In this document: positions 1-9,377 of the stretch, one piece after another
Layout: each line of letters begins with the position of its first letter
How positions within the stretch are numbered: the stretch's first letter is position 1
From: an uncultured Lachnospiraceae bacterium
GTDB taxonomy: Bacteria > Bacillota > Clostridia > Lachnospirales > Lachnospiraceae
NCBI GenBank assembly: GCA_934343915.1
Contig: CAKRIL010000012.1
Location: 1 to 64,000, forward strand
Direction: 5' to 3'
Length of the DNA: 64,000 bases
Notes under the pieces: model-generated
Told to the model about the DNA's origin: nothing
What the model saw: only the letters and a program-made list of their open reading frames with translations
Database searches by the model: none
Made by a program: the position numbers and the translations under genes

Positions 1-22
1 TAATAGGTCGAGGGCTTGACCA
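1..22 (+). rRNA. 23S rRNA, 3' end only
   Basis: The first 22 bases match the conserved 3' terminus of Firmicute 23S rRNA: a GGTCGAGG stretch followed by GCTTGACC, the strand that pairs with the 5' end of the mature molecule. The rest lies outside the window. No 5S rRNA follows; tRNA-Trp comes next. Confidence 0.8.
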
Positions 23-85
23 GAAATGGTTCAGGTTAAAGAATCTGATAATTTAATGTGTGGTTTTGAAGGAACAAATAGATAT

Positions 86-156
86 AGGGGATTGGTCAAA
101 TGGTATGATAGGGGTCTCCAAAACCTTTGGCGGGAGTTCGATTCTCTCATCCCCTG
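86..156 (+). tRNA. tRNA-Trp (CCA)
   Basis: A full cloverleaf folds by eye. The acceptor stem AGGGGAT pairs with ATCCCCT. The D stem is GTCA/TGAT, the anticodon stem GGGGT/ACCTT carries loop CTCCAAA (anticodon CCA, tryptophan), and the T stem GGGAG/CTCTC carries loop TTCGATT. The discriminator base is G, as usual for tRNA-Trp. CCA is not encoded. It lies about 60 bases after the 23S end and is probably co-transcribed with the rRNA operon. Confidence 0.93.
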
Positions 157-168
157 CTTGAGATTTAG

Positions 169-206
169 CCTGTAAAGTCTTTAATAAAGATTTTACAGGT
201 TTTTTG
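169..206 (+). terminator. rRNA/tRNA operon terminator
   Basis: A near-perfect stem of CCTGTAAA and following bases with a short AAT loop is followed directly by TTTTTT. It closes the rRNA-tRNA transcript. Confidence 0.9.
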
Positions 207-237
207 TATTTTTTTAAGTACACCGTGTTACTGGGGT

Positions 238-266
238 TTGACAATAAAAAAGCCATATGATAATAT
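238..266 (+). promoter_or_regulatory. sigma-A promoter of PFOR gene
   Basis: TTGACA at 238-243 and TAATAT at 261-266 are separated by 17 bases. The PFOR start lies 87 bases downstream. Confidence 0.8.
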
Positions 267-275
267 AGGAGCACA

Positions 276-306
276 CGCGGAGACTGGGAGAAGTCTGCGC
301 GTTTTT
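276..306 (+). terminator. leader hairpin with T run before PFOR
   Basis: Just after the promoter, CGCGGAGACT pairs with AGTCTGCGCG (one mismatch) and is followed by TTTTT. It has the form of an intrinsic terminator inside the untranslated leader, so it may act as an attenuator of the PFOR transcript. No known riboswitch fold was recognised in the short leader. Confidence 0.6.
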
Positions 307-352
307 GGTATAACGAATTATAAAATATCTATAAACAACAGGAGGAATTAGT

Positions 353-3300
353 ATGTCCAGAGAGAAACAGTCAATGGATGGAAATACCGCTGCAGCACAT
401 GTAGCTTATGCCTACACGGAAGTAGCAGGAATATATCCGATAACTCCGTCAAGTCCTATGGCGGATATGGTTGACCAGTGGTCAGCGGCAGGAAGAAAGA
501 ATATATTCGGAAATACAGTTAAGGTTACCGAGATGCAGTCAGAGGCAGGTGCGGCAGGAACGGTTCATGGTTCACTTGCTGCAGGAGCACTCACAACAAC
601 ATTCACGGCATCACAGGGACTTTTACTTATGATACCGAATATGTATAAGATAGCTGCTGAGCAGCTTCCTTGCGTGTTTGATGTATCCGCAAGAACAGTT
701 GCTACACAGGCACTCAATATATTTGGTGACCACAGTGATGTATATGCATGCCGTCAGACGGGATTTGCCATGCTTGCAGAGTCGAATCCTCAGGAGGTTA
801 TGGACTTAAGCCCTGTGGCACATCTTGCTGCGATAGAGGGTAAAGTACCTTTTATTAACTTCTTCGATGGTTTCAGAACCTCACATGAGATTTCCAAGAT
901 TGAGAAGTGGGATTATGAAGACCTTAAGGAAATGTGCAATATGAAGGCTGTTGAGGAGTTCAGAGCACATGCACTTAACCCTGAGCATCCTGCAATGAGA
1001 GGCTCGCATGAGAATGGCGATGTATTCTTCCAGCACAGAGAGGCATGCAATTCCGTATATGATGAGCTTCCGGCAGTGGTTGAGAAGTACATGAAGAAGG
1101 TAAATGATAAGCTTGGAACCAGCTATGATTTATTCAATTACTATGGTGCAGATGATGCAGACAGAGTAATTATCGCTATGGGTTCGGTGTGTGATGTTGC
1201 CGAGGAGGTAATTGATTATCTTGGCACTATGGGTGAGAAGGTAGGTCTTATTAAGGTAAGACTTTATCGTCCATGGTCAACCAAGGCACTTTTAAAGGTT
1301 CTTCCTAAGAGCGTTAAGAAGATTGCGGTTCTTGACAGAACCAAGGAGCCGGGTTCACTCGGTGAGCCTCTTTACCTTGATGTAGCAGCTACATTAAGAG
1401 AAGCGGGAATGAATGATGTTGTTATAACGGGAGGCCGTTACGGATTAGGATCTAAGGACACACCTCCTTCATCAATATTTGCAGTATATAAGGAGCTTAA
1501 GAAGAATGAGCCGAAGCCTAGATTTACAATAGGTATTGTCGATGACGTGACCAATCTTTCACTTCCTGAGGAGAAGCCGGCACCTATTACGGCAGCTAAG
1601 GGAACAGTTGAGTGCAAGTTCTGGGGGCTTGGCGGTGATGGTACTGTCGGTGCCAACAAGAACTCAATCAAGATTATCGGTGACCATACAGATAAGTATG
1701 TTCAGGCTTATTTCCAGTATGATTCGAAGAAGACCGGAGGTATCACAATCAGCCATCTCCGATTTGGTGACAAGCCGATAAAGAGTCCTTACTATATTAA
1801 TCAGGCAGATTTTGTTGCATGCCATAATCCATCATATGTAACCAAGGGCTACAAGATGGTTCAGGATGTTAAGCCGGGCGGAATATTCCTCATCAACTGC
1901 CAATGGACGGATGAGGAGCTTAATGAGCATATGCCGGCAGAGGCTAAGCAGTATATTGCCAGGAATAATGTTAAGCTCTATACAATCAATGCCATTGATA
2001 AGGCTATCGAGATAGGTATGGGCAAGAGAACCAATACAATTCTTCAGTCTGCGTTCTTCAGACTTGCCAACGTTATGCCTATTGAGCAGGCAGTTCAGTA
2101 TATGAAGGAGGCTGCCAAGAAGTCATACAGCAAGAAGGGTGATGCAGTTGTAGAGATGAACTACAAGGCAATCGATGCAGGTGTTGATGCTCTTCATGAG
2201 GTTAATGTACCTGCTTCGTGGGCTGATGCAGCCGTCGAGAATAAGAAGGTTGAGAGAACAGGCCGTCCTGCAACGGTTAAGATGGTGAACGAGCTTCTTG
2301 ACCCTATCGGTCTTATGGATGGTGACAGCCTTCCTGTATCTGCATTCAAGGATATTGCAGACGGACAGTTTGAGACAGGAGCTTCGGCTTATGAGAAGAG
2401 AGGAACAGCAGTTATGGTTCCTGAATGGACACCTGAGGCATGTATACAGTGTAACAGCTGTGCATTCGTATGTTCTCACGCTACAATCAGACCGTTCATC
2501 TTGAATCATGATGAGGTCAATGCTGCACCTGAGAATATTAAGCTTTCAGATTCCAAGCATGCTTCAGCTGACGGAATGAAGTTCACGATGTCAGTATCAC
2601 CGCTTGACTGTATGGGCTGCGGCGAGTGTGTAACGGTATGTCCTATGGCAGCCAAGGGTGCGTTAAAGATGGTTTCTAGAGAATCACAGGAGGCTGAGCA
2701 GCCTGTATTCAACTATCTTGTAGAGAATGTAGGAAAGAAGGAGCTTAAGCCTGTATTTACGGATAAGACACCGATTGGTTCGCAGTATAATCAGCCGCTT
2801 CTTGAGTTTTCGGGAAGCTGTGCAGGATGTGCAGAGACATCTTATGCAAGACTTATCACACAGCTCTATGGTGAGCAGATGTACATATCCAATGCTACCG
2901 GCTGTTCATCAATATGGGGAGGTCCTGCGGCAACATCACCATATACCGTGAATAAGGACTCCAAGAAGGGACCTGCATGGGCTAACTCACTTTTCGAGGA
3001 TAATGCTGAGCATGGCTTTGGTATGTATCTCGGACAGAAGGTACTTAGAGAGCAGGCAGTTGAAAAGTTAAATGAGCTTGTAGCAGGTGACGCTGCGACA
3101 GCAGAGCTTAAGGCTGCGGCAGCTAATTTCATTGAGACAAAGAATGATACCAAGCTCAATGCTTCTGCTGCACAGAAGCTTATAGCAGAGCTTGAGAAGC
3201 TTGACGGAAGCAACGAACTTGTTAAGGACATTCTTGCTAAGAAGGATTACCTTGCTAAGAAATCCGTATGGATATTCGGTGGTGACGGCTGGGCTTACGA

Positions 3301-3916
3301 TATAGGCTTCGGCGGACTTGACCATGTGCTTGCATCAGGTGAGAATGTCAACGTTATGGTATTTGATACTGAGATGTATTCCAATACAGGCGGACAGGCT
3401 TCAAAAGCATCCAATATCGGTGAGGTATGTCAGTTCGCAGCGGCAGGTAAGGAAGTCGGAAAGAAGTCGCTTGCCGAGATAGCAATGAGCTATGGCTATG
3501 TATATGTAGCTCAGATTGCACTTGGAGCTAACCCTGCACAGGCAGTAAAGGTTATAAGCGAGGCTGAGAGCTACAATGGCCCATCACTTATCATCGGATA
3601 TGCACCTTGTGAGCTTCACGGAATTGCCAAGGGCGGAATGAACCACTGTCAGGATGAGATGAAGAAGGCTGTTAAGGCAGGATATTGGAATCTCTTCTCG
3701 TTCAACCCTGCACTCAAGGCAGAGGGCAGGAATCCGTTCACACTCACATCAAAGGAAGGCGACGGAAGCTATCAGGAATTCCTTAACAATGAGGCAAGAT
3801 ATACAAGACTTGTTAAGCCGTTCCCTGAGAGAGCTGAGAAGCTTTTTGCCGAGTCTGAGAAGGCTGCAAAGGAGAGATATGAGCATCTTATGAAGCTTGT
3901 TGAGCTCTATAAGTAA
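353..3916 (+). CDS. nifJ: pyruvate:ferredoxin (flavodoxin) oxidoreductase
   Basis: Oxidises pyruvate to acetyl-CoA and CO2 while reducing ferredoxin; a cytosolic key enzyme of anaerobic fermentation. The 1187-residue length is that of the single-chain homodimeric enzyme. The N-terminal pyruvate-binding part begins with the typical DGNTAAAHVAYAYTEV. Two 4Fe-4S clusters are bound by CxxCxxCxxxC near residues 697-707 and CxxCxxCxxxCP near 753-763. GSCAGCAET and the TPP-binding GGDGWAYDIGFGG (about residue 976) form the C-terminal part, with further Cys for the proximal cluster. RBS AGGAGG lies 7 bases before the ATG. It is a single-gene unit with its own promoter, a terminator-like leader hairpin and a terminator. 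Confidence 0.97.
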   Translation: MSREKQSMDGNTAAAHVAYAYTEVAGIYPITPSSPMADMVDQWSAAGRKNIFGNTVKVTEMQSEAGAAGTVHGSLAAGALTTTFTASQGLLLMIPNMYKIAAEQLPCVFDVSARTVATQALNIFGDHSDVYACRQTGFAMLAESNPQEVMDLSPVAHLAAIEGKVPFINFFDGFRTSHEISKIEKWDYEDLKEMCNMKAVEEFRAHALNPEHPAMRGSHENGDVFFQHREACNSVYDELPAVVEKYMKKVNDKLGTSYDLFNYYGADDADRVIIAMGSVCDVAEEVIDYLGTMGEKVGLIKVRLYRPWSTKALLKVLPKSVKKIAVLDRTKEPGSLGEPLYLDVAATLREAGMNDVVITGGRYGLGSKDTPPSSIFAVYKELKKNEPKPRFTIGIVDDVTNLSLPEEKPAPITAAKGTVECKFWGLGGDGTVGANKNSIKIIGDHTDKYVQAYFQYDSKKTGGITISHLRFGDKPIKSPYYINQADFVACHNPSYVTKGYKMVQDVKPGGIFLINCQWTDEELNEHMPAEAKQYIARNNVKLYTINAIDKAIEIGMGKRTNTILQSAFFRLANVMPIEQAVQYMKEAAKKSYSKKGDAVVEMNYKAIDAGVDALHEVNVPASWADAAVENKKVERTGRPATVKMVNELLDPIGLMDGDSLPVSAFKDIADGQFETGASAYEKRGTAVMVPEWTPEACIQCNSCAFVCSHATIRPFILNHDEVNAAPENIKLSDSKHASADGMKFTMSVSPLDCMGCGECVTVCPMAAKGALKMVSRESQEAEQPVFNYLVENVGKKELKPVFTDKTPIGSQYNQPLLEFSGSCAGCAETSYARLITQLYGEQMYISNATGCSSIWGGPAATSPYTVNKDSKKGPAWANSLFEDNAEHGFGMYLGQKVLREQAVEKLNELVAGDAATAELKAAAANFIETKNDTKLNASAAQKLIAELEKLDGSNELVKDILAKKDYLAKKSVWIFGGDGWAYDIGFGGLDHVLASGENVNVMVFDTEMYSNTGGQASKASNIGEVCQFAAAGKEVGKKSLAEIAMSYGYVYVAQIALGANPAQAVKVISEAESYNGPSLIIGYAPCELHGIAKGGMNHCQDEMKKAVKAGYWNLFSFNPALKAEGRNPFTLTSKEGDGSYQEFLNNEARYTRLVKPFPERAEKLFAESEKAAKERYEHLMKLVELYK

Positions 3917-3964
3917 AATAAGCAGACCTATCAATAATATTTGATTTTGTCAGGTACATTATGG

Positions 3965-4004
3965 GCTGTCGGAATATGTGGTATTCTGCCGCATATTCCG
4001 GCAG
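3965..4004 (+). terminator. terminator after PFOR
   Basis: GCTGTCGGAATATG pairs with CATATTCCGGCAGC (one GU pair), giving a 14-bp stem; CTGTTTT follows. The T run is short, so strength is uncertain. Confidence 0.65.
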
Positions 4005-4137
4005 CCTGTTTTGCTGTAATTTGTCGGATTATGTCAATTTATAGTTCTTATTTCCTAATTGAGCTTTAAGGTAAAAAAATGTAAAATAAACCAAGAAATG
4101 GTACTTTGAATACTTGTCTAATGAAGGAGAGATACAT

Positions 4138-5856
4138 ATGGAGGAAAGAAAAATAGACAAAAAAGGTCTTGGACTTATGTTCGAGCTTTTAAGCATTGTT
4201 CTTGTTCCGGTGGTATTTGTCGGAGCATTCTGCCTGTTGTCACTCAGGAATGTCGGCAACAGAACGGCAATCAGAGTTATGACACATGAGCTTGAGGCGA
4301 TGGAGTATTCAGTTGAGTCAAGCCTTAAGATGAAGGACTCGGGTGACTATACACTTGTTGGCGGAGAGCTTTATAAGGGTGAGTTCAATCTGAGTCAGAA
4401 TACGCAGATTCTCGATGAGCTTGCAGCAGAAACTGATGTCGATATAAGCATATACTATGGTGATACGGTTATGTATTCTACAATTAAGGATGCAGTCGGA
4501 GCTAAGATTAACGAGACCACTTATAGTGTAGCTAAGTCCGGCAATACATATTTCAGCAGCTCGGTAAAAATCGGCTCGACGGATTATTTTGCATGGTACG
4601 CACCGCTTAAGAATTCTGATGGCAGTATTGTAGGTGTTATGTGTGTAGCCGTAGATTCTGATATCGCAACATCAGCATATCATAACATTATAAAGTACAA
4701 TGTAATATTCATGATTGTACTTCTTATAATAATCATTGTTGTTGCAGCACTTCTTATTATGAGAATACTTAAGGGAATCAAGACTGCAATAGGTAATCTT
4801 GATGAGGTTGCAGAAGGTAATCTTGCGGTTCTTATCCCTGAGAAGCTTCTTAATCAGAAAAACGAGATTGGTAATATCGCAAGGTCTGTTCATTCACTTC
4901 TTGACGGACTTACGACGATTGTTCACGGAATCCATAATTCGACAGTCGAGCTCAATTCTTTCTCTGAGAAGTTCAAGGGCAATTTTGATACGATAACTTC
5001 ATCGATAGCCAATATTGATACAGCGATTGATGAGATTGCCAACGGGGCAACAAATCAGGCTAATGAGACTCAGAAGGTAAGTGATAAGGTTGAGCTGATG
5101 GGTAAGTCTATTGACTATATGAGTACCACAATATCAACGCTTGCCGACAGTGCTGAGACTATGAAGAATAAGAATGATGATGCCGAGAGTAATCTTGATA
5201 CACTTGTTGAAATAAGCAACAAGACGAAGGAATCCGTTGATGAGATTCAGAAGCAGACAATGGAGACAAATAAGTCGGCTCTTGATATCAGAAGTGCCAC
5301 TGATATGATTGCGGACATTGCAAGCCAGACTAACCTGCTGTCACTCAATGCATCAATCGAAGCAGCGAGAGCCGGTGAGAACGGAAGAGGCTTTGCGGTA
5401 GTTGCCGATGAGATTCGTGTACTTGCCGACCAGTCGACAGAATCCGCTGAGAAGATTAAGAGCATAATTGAAGAGCTTATAAAGAACTCCAATACAAGTG
5501 TTCAGACTATGAACAATGTGGTTGAGGAGATCAAGAGACAGAATGAGAAGATTGATGATACGAAGAATGTATTCGGAGTGTTAAAGAATGAGATTGACAA
5601 TGTAACAACGTCGATAGAGGAACTTGCAGACAAGGTTGAGAGTATCAATGACCTTAAGAACGGAGTTACGGAGAGCGTTGAGAGTCTCGCTGCGATTGCT
5701 CAGGAGAATGCTGCAAGCACTGAAGAGACTTCGGCATCCATGGTCGAGCTCAGTCAGATTGTTAATGACTGCAACCATAACACATACAAGCTTGTTGACC
5801 TCTCCAAGGGACTTCAGGACGATATAGGTAAGTTCAGGCTGAGCGAGCAGCTGTAA
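4138..5856 (+). CDS. methyl-accepting chemotaxis protein
   Basis: A transmembrane chemoreceptor that senses an external ligand and signals to CheA/CheW. 572 residues. TM1 is at about 12-35, then an extracellular Cache-type sensor domain of about 150 residues, TM2 at about 188-211, a HAMP linker, and the coiled-coil signalling domain with the conserved hairpin tip ([20 protein letters not shown] and following [15 protein letters not shown]) at about 392-431. There is no CheR/CheB pentapeptide at the C-terminus. The ATG at 4138 is chosen because GAAGGAGAG lies 7 bases upstream; an in-frame TTG at 4114 has no RBS. It stands alone; the ligand cannot be read from sequence. Confidence 0.95.
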   Translation: MEERKIDKKGLGLMFELLSIVLVPVVFVGAFCLLSLRNVGNRTAIRVMTHELEAMEYSVESSLKMKDSGDYTLVGGELYKGEFNLSQNTQILDELAAETDVDISIYYGDTVMYSTIKDAVGAKINETTYSVAKSGNTYFSSSVKIGSTDYFAWYAPLKNSDGSIVGVMCVAVDSDIATSAYHNIIKYNVIFMIVLLIIIIVVAALLIMRILKGIKTAIGNLDEVAEGNLAVLIPEKLLNQKNEIGNIARSVHSLLDGLTTIVHGIHNSTVELNSFSEKFKGNFDTITSSIANIDTAIDEIANGATNQANETQKVSDKVELMGKSIDYMSTTISTLADSAETMKNKNDDAESNLDTLVEISNKTKESVDEIQKQTMETNKSALDIRSATDMIADIASQTNLLSLNASIEAARAGENGRGFAVVADEIRVLADQSTESAEKIKSIIEELIKNSNTSVQTMNNVVEEIKRQNEKIDDTKNVFGVLKNEIDNVTTSIEELADKVESINDLKNGVTESVESLAAIAQENAASTEETSASMVELSQIVNDCNHNTYKLVDLSKGLQDDIGKFRLSEQL

Positions 5857-5884
5857 GAAAAAGCATATACATAATCAGCAGTGC

Positions 5885-5916
5885 AAGGGAGCAGAAAATA
5901 TCTGCTCCTTTGTTTT
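5885..5916 (+). terminator. terminator after chemoreceptor gene
   Basis: AAGGGAGCAGA pairs with TCTGCTCCTTT around an AAATA loop, followed by GTTTTG. Confidence 0.75.
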
Positions 5917-5927
5917 GCTTAAGACTA

Positions 5928-5956
5928 TTGCATATGGAGGCGTTACGCTTTAAAAT
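5928..5956 (+). promoter_or_regulatory. promoter of aldo-keto reductase operon
   Basis: TTGCAT (5928-5933) and TAAAAT (5951-5956) are 17 bases apart, 57 bases before the start codon. Confidence 0.6.
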
Positions 5957-6012
5957 ATATATCAGAAATGCCCGTTGTAACTATTAATAAGAAGAATTAA
6001 AGAGGTATATGT

Positions 6013-7140
6013 ATGGAAAAAAGAAGATTTGAAAAGCTTGGAATTGAGACTTCATTGTTAGGCTTCGGATGTATGCGTTTTCCGCTGAACGCTGATGGCG
6101 GAATCAATGAGGAGCTTGCAGAGAGAATGCTTGATCTTGCCATGGCTTCGGGAGTTAATTATTATGATACTGCATATCCGTATCACAATGGTGACAGTGA
6201 GCCGTTCCTTGGAAGAGTTCTTGACAAATACGACAGAGGATCGTATTATCTTGCAACCAAGCTGCCTGTATGGAAGCTCGAGAAAAAGGAAGATGTGGAA
6301 AATATATTCAATGAACAGTTAAAGAGGCTTAATAAGGACTATGTTGATTTCTATCTGCTTCATGCACTCAACAATGAACGTTTTGATAAGGTTCTGGAGC
6401 TTGGTGTTGTAGAGGTATGTGAGAAGTTAAAGGCAGAGGGAAAGATAAAATACTTGGGCTTTTCGTTCCATGATGATTATGATACATTCGAGAGAATCCT
6501 TACATACAGGGATTGGGATTTCTGTCAGATACAGTATAACTATATGGATACTGACGAACAGGCAGGTGACATGGGCTATGCTCTTGCAAAGGAAAAGGGC
6601 ATTCCTATGGTGATAATGGAGCCTGTTAAGGGAGGCTCGCTCGCAAGTCTTCCTGAGGAGATTGCACTTAATTTCAAGGAGTTCAGACCGAAGCAGTCCA
6701 TTGCATCATGGGCTCTGCGCTGGGTAGGCTCGCACGATAATGTGAAGGTGATTTTGAGTGGTATGTCAGATATGGCGCAGGTTGAGGATAATCTTAAGAC
6801 ATTTAAGAACTTTACGCCGCTCAATAAGGACGAGAAGGCTCTTGTCGCTGACACGGCTGCGACACTCAAGAGCAGAATAAGGAACGGCTGTACAGGCTGC
6901 CTTTATTGTATGCCATGTCCTGCCGGGGTCAATATTCCGAGGAATTTTTCAGTGTGGAATCATTATAATGTATACGGCAATAAAGAGCAGCTAAGACAGA
7001 TATGGGGCACAATGGAGGACAGTGAGAAGGCTCATAACTGTATAAAGTGCGGCAAATGTGAGAAGCTGTGTCCTCAGAAGCTTTCAATTCGTGACAATCT
7101 TGCCGTGCTTCAAAGAGAGCTTGATGAGGCAGTGAGATAG
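6013..7140 (+). CDS. aldo/keto reductase with C-terminal ferredoxin domain
   Basis: 375 residues. The N-terminal TIM barrel of the aldo-keto reductase family shows the catalytic Asp and Tyr in NYYDTAYPYH, the Lys in ATKLP and the His in FYLLHAL. The last 90 residues carry two 4Fe-4S-type Cys clusters, CTGCLYCMPCP and CIKCGKCEKLCP. This AKR-ferredoxin fusion is common in Clostridia and is thought to couple an oxidoreductase to ferredoxin; the substrate is not known. RBS AGAGG precedes the ATG. The next gene starts at the base after its stop codon, so the two are translationally coupled. Confidence 0.92.
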   Translation: MEKRRFEKLGIETSLLGFGCMRFPLNADGGINEELAERMLDLAMASGVNYYDTAYPYHNGDSEPFLGRVLDKYDRGSYYLATKLPVWKLEKKEDVENIFNEQLKRLNKDYVDFYLLHALNNERFDKVLELGVVEVCEKLKAEGKIKYLGFSFHDDYDTFERILTYRDWDFCQIQYNYMDTDEQAGDMGYALAKEKGIPMVIMEPVKGGSLASLPEEIALNFKEFRPKQSIASWALRWVGSHDNVKVILSGMSDMAQVEDNLKTFKNFTPLNKDEKALVADTAATLKSRIRNGCTGCLYCMPCPAGVNIPRNFSVWNHYNVYGNKEQLRQIWGTMEDSEKAHNCIKCGKCEKLCPQKLSIRDNLAVLQRELDEAVR

Positions 7141-8634
7141 ATGTGGAGATTTTTTTCGGCAGAGTACGCTTACTGTAAGGAGCTTGTTGCATTCTTCAAT
7201 ATGAAAAAGAGAATGTCTGAGCATCATTTTCAGATTTTTACGGGAAATACACCGGACGGAGTGGAGTTAGAGCTTGTTATAACCGGGAATACACCTGTGA
7301 AGGCGGCGATGGCAGCAGGATATGTGATGTCGGGAATCGCACCGTCAGAAAAGGATGTGTGTGTATGTATAGAACCGGCAGACGACAATGAGGGCTGCGG
7401 TATATGCCGTGAGATATATGATGCTTCCTCGGACAGATATTTTTATCCGGATATATGCCCGGTTCATCAATATGAGGAATACAGCTCAGCGAGCGAATGC
7501 TTTGCGGCATGGTATGAGTCACTCACATGCTTTTACATGCAGCATCAGCTGGTATTTTTCAGATGCGGCAGTATGTGGTCTGAACAGTTTAACAGCTTCA
7601 TGAATGAATTTTGGAGGGTGTATGAGACAAGACACCCTTTTCATCATGTGTATGTGGAGAGAAAGCTTGAGGGGCAGTATGATGTGGATGGCATTATAAA
7701 AAAGCTTCCGGGCAGCAGGCTTGTATGGATTAACCATTATAAGGATATATTTAACAGAAAGGCACAGAGCCTTAAGCAGCAGAAGCTGTCACCTTCACTG
7801 ATACTTGCAAGGAAGGAGGGACAGCTTATATACGACGGCTCGATGGAGTGCCAGAGCTTCGGAAATGAGCATTTTTACTATACAAGCTGTATGATGAACT
7901 GTCTCTTTGACTGTGAGTACTGCTATCTTCAGGGAATGTATCCTTCGGCGGATGTTGTTGTGTTCATGAACATCGACGATATTTTTTCGGAGGTTGACAG
8001 GCTTTTGAATGAGCATGAAGTGTATCTGTGTGTGTCGTATGACACGGATCTGATTGCACTTGAAGCGATAACGGGATATTGCGGAAGATGGATTGAGTAC
8101 GCTGCGGGCAGGGAAGGGCTCACGGTTGAGATAAGGACGAAGGCAAGTATTTCGGACGGCTTTATTGAGAAGCTTGATAAAAAAGAATGTGAAAATATTA
8201 TCTTTGCTTTTACTTTGTCCACGGACATGGTACAGTTATCTTATGAGCACAACACATCATCAGTGAATGCGAGAATAGCTTCGATTGCAAGGGCAGCGAA
8301 AAAGGGGCTTAATGTCAGGGTATGCTTTGACCCGCTTATAGCACTTGGCAGTGCTGATGAAGAGAAGAAGGCATATGATGAGCTGATTACGGGGCTTTTT
8401 GCAGGCATTGGGACATATGAGCTGTATGATGTAAGCCTCGGTGAATTCAGAGTACCATGTGATTATCTCAAGCGCATGAGAAAAAGACGTTCTGATTCTA
8501 AGCTGCTTGCATATCCTTTTGCAGTTGTTGACGGAAGCGCATGCTGTGGTGACGATGGGATAATGCTTGCCGATTATGTGGAGGAAAAGCTCAAGAATTA
8601 TATTCCACAGGAAAAAATATATCGTTGGAGATAA
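7141..8634 (+). CDS. SPL-like radical SAM protein with long N-terminal region
   Basis: The C-terminal half resembles the spore photoproduct lyase family: a radical-SAM CxxxCxxC at residues 254-261 in CLFDCEYCYLQ, preceded by the family-like SCMMN. The family usually has about 340 residues; this protein has 497, with roughly 190 extra N-terminal residues that I do not recognise. They contain several Cys/His (for example ICREIYDASSDRYFYPDICP). The ATG at 7141 directly follows the upstream stop; a second ATG at 7201 has a poorly placed AAGGAG. SPL repairs UV thymine dimers in spores by radical chemistry; whether this long form does the same is unknown. The next gene starts 6 bases after its stop. 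Confidence 0.8.
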   Translation: MWRFFSAEYAYCKELVAFFNMKKRMSEHHFQIFTGNTPDGVELELVITGNTPVKAAMAAGYVMSGIAPSEKDVCVCIEPADDNEGCGICREIYDASSDRYFYPDICPVHQYEEYSSASECFAAWYESLTCFYMQHQLVFFRCGSMWSEQFNSFMNEFWRVYETRHPFHHVYVERKLEGQYDVDGIIKKLPGSRLVWINHYKDIFNRKAQSLKQQKLSPSLILARKEGQLIYDGSMECQSFGNEHFYYTSCMMNCLFDCEYCYLQGMYPSADVVVFMNIDDIFSEVDRLLNEHEVYLCVSYDTDLIALEAITGYCGRWIEYAAGREGLTVEIRTKASISDGFIEKLDKKECENIIFAFTLSTDMVQLSYEHNTSSVNARIASIARAAKKGLNVRVCFDPLIALGSADEEKKAYDELITGLFAGIGTYELYDVSLGEFRVPCDYLKRMRKRRSDSKLLAYPFAVVDGSACCGDDGIMLADYVEEKLKNYIPQEKIYRWR

Positions 8635-8640
8635 TTGTCT

Positions 8641-9354
8641 ATGAAAAAAGCGATTGTTACGGGCGCGTCAAGCGGAATCGGTGAGGCGGCCGCCGCTGCT
8701 CTTATTGAGGCAGGATATGAGGTATATGGAATCGGAAGGAATTATAATAAGGAATGCGGACTCTTAGAGCAGCCTTCATTCTATCCGCATGTATGTGATC
8801 TTAAAAAGCATGCCGACGTTCAGAGAGAGATTGCTTCAATCAAGGAGGAAGCGGGAAGCATATCGGTTCTTGTAAACTGTGCCGGAGTCGGTTACTTCGG
8901 ACCTCATGAGCAGATTAATCCCGATAAGCTCCACGAAATGGTTGCGGTGAATGTTGAGGCACCTATGATTATTGCGGGAATGCTTTTGCGCGATATGAAA
9001 AAGAACGGGGGAACAATAATCAATATATCGTCCGTGACTGCCAAAAAGTCGAATACCTACGGCTGTGCCTATGGCGCGACCAAGGCGGCACTTACAAGCT
9101 TCGGCGGGAGTCTTTTTGATGAGGCAAGAAAGTACGGAGTCAAGGTTGTGAACATACATCCCGATATGACGGCATCGAATTTCTATCGGAATGCTGACTT
9201 CAAGGAATGCGGGGAGGAGGACTTAAGACTTCTTCCGGAAGAGATTGCAAGATGTGTGGTGGATGTGCTTGGCATGCGTGAGGGAGCAGTTGTGACGGAT
9301 ATTACAATCAGACCTCAGAGGCATGGAATTGAAAGAAAAAAATATGATAAATAA
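8641..9354 (+). CDS. short-chain dehydrogenase/reductase
   Basis: A classical SDR oxidoreductase of 237 residues with a Rossmann nucleotide-binding TGASSGIG near the N-terminus, NCAG in place of NNAG, the catalytic Ser in NISSVTAKK and the YGATK catalytic Tyr/Lys pair. Substrate not identifiable. The ATG at 8641 is preferred over the in-frame TTG at 8635 because GGAGA lies upstream, overlapping the end of the SPL-like gene. Fourth-to-last step of an apparent operon with the aldo-keto reductase, SPL-like protein and KduD. Confidence 0.88.
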   Translation: MKKAIVTGASSGIGEAAAAALIEAGYEVYGIGRNYNKECGLLEQPSFYPHVCDLKKHADVQREIASIKEEAGSISVLVNCAGVGYFGPHEQINPDKLHEMVAVNVEAPMIIAGMLLRDMKKNGGTIINISSVTAKKSNTYGCAYGATKAALTSFGGSLFDEARKYGVKVVNIHPDMTASNFYRNADFKECGEEDLRLLPEEIARCVVDVLGMREGAVVTDITIRPQRHGIERKKYDK

Positions 9355-9377
9355 AAAGATTTGGAATGGAGATTAAC

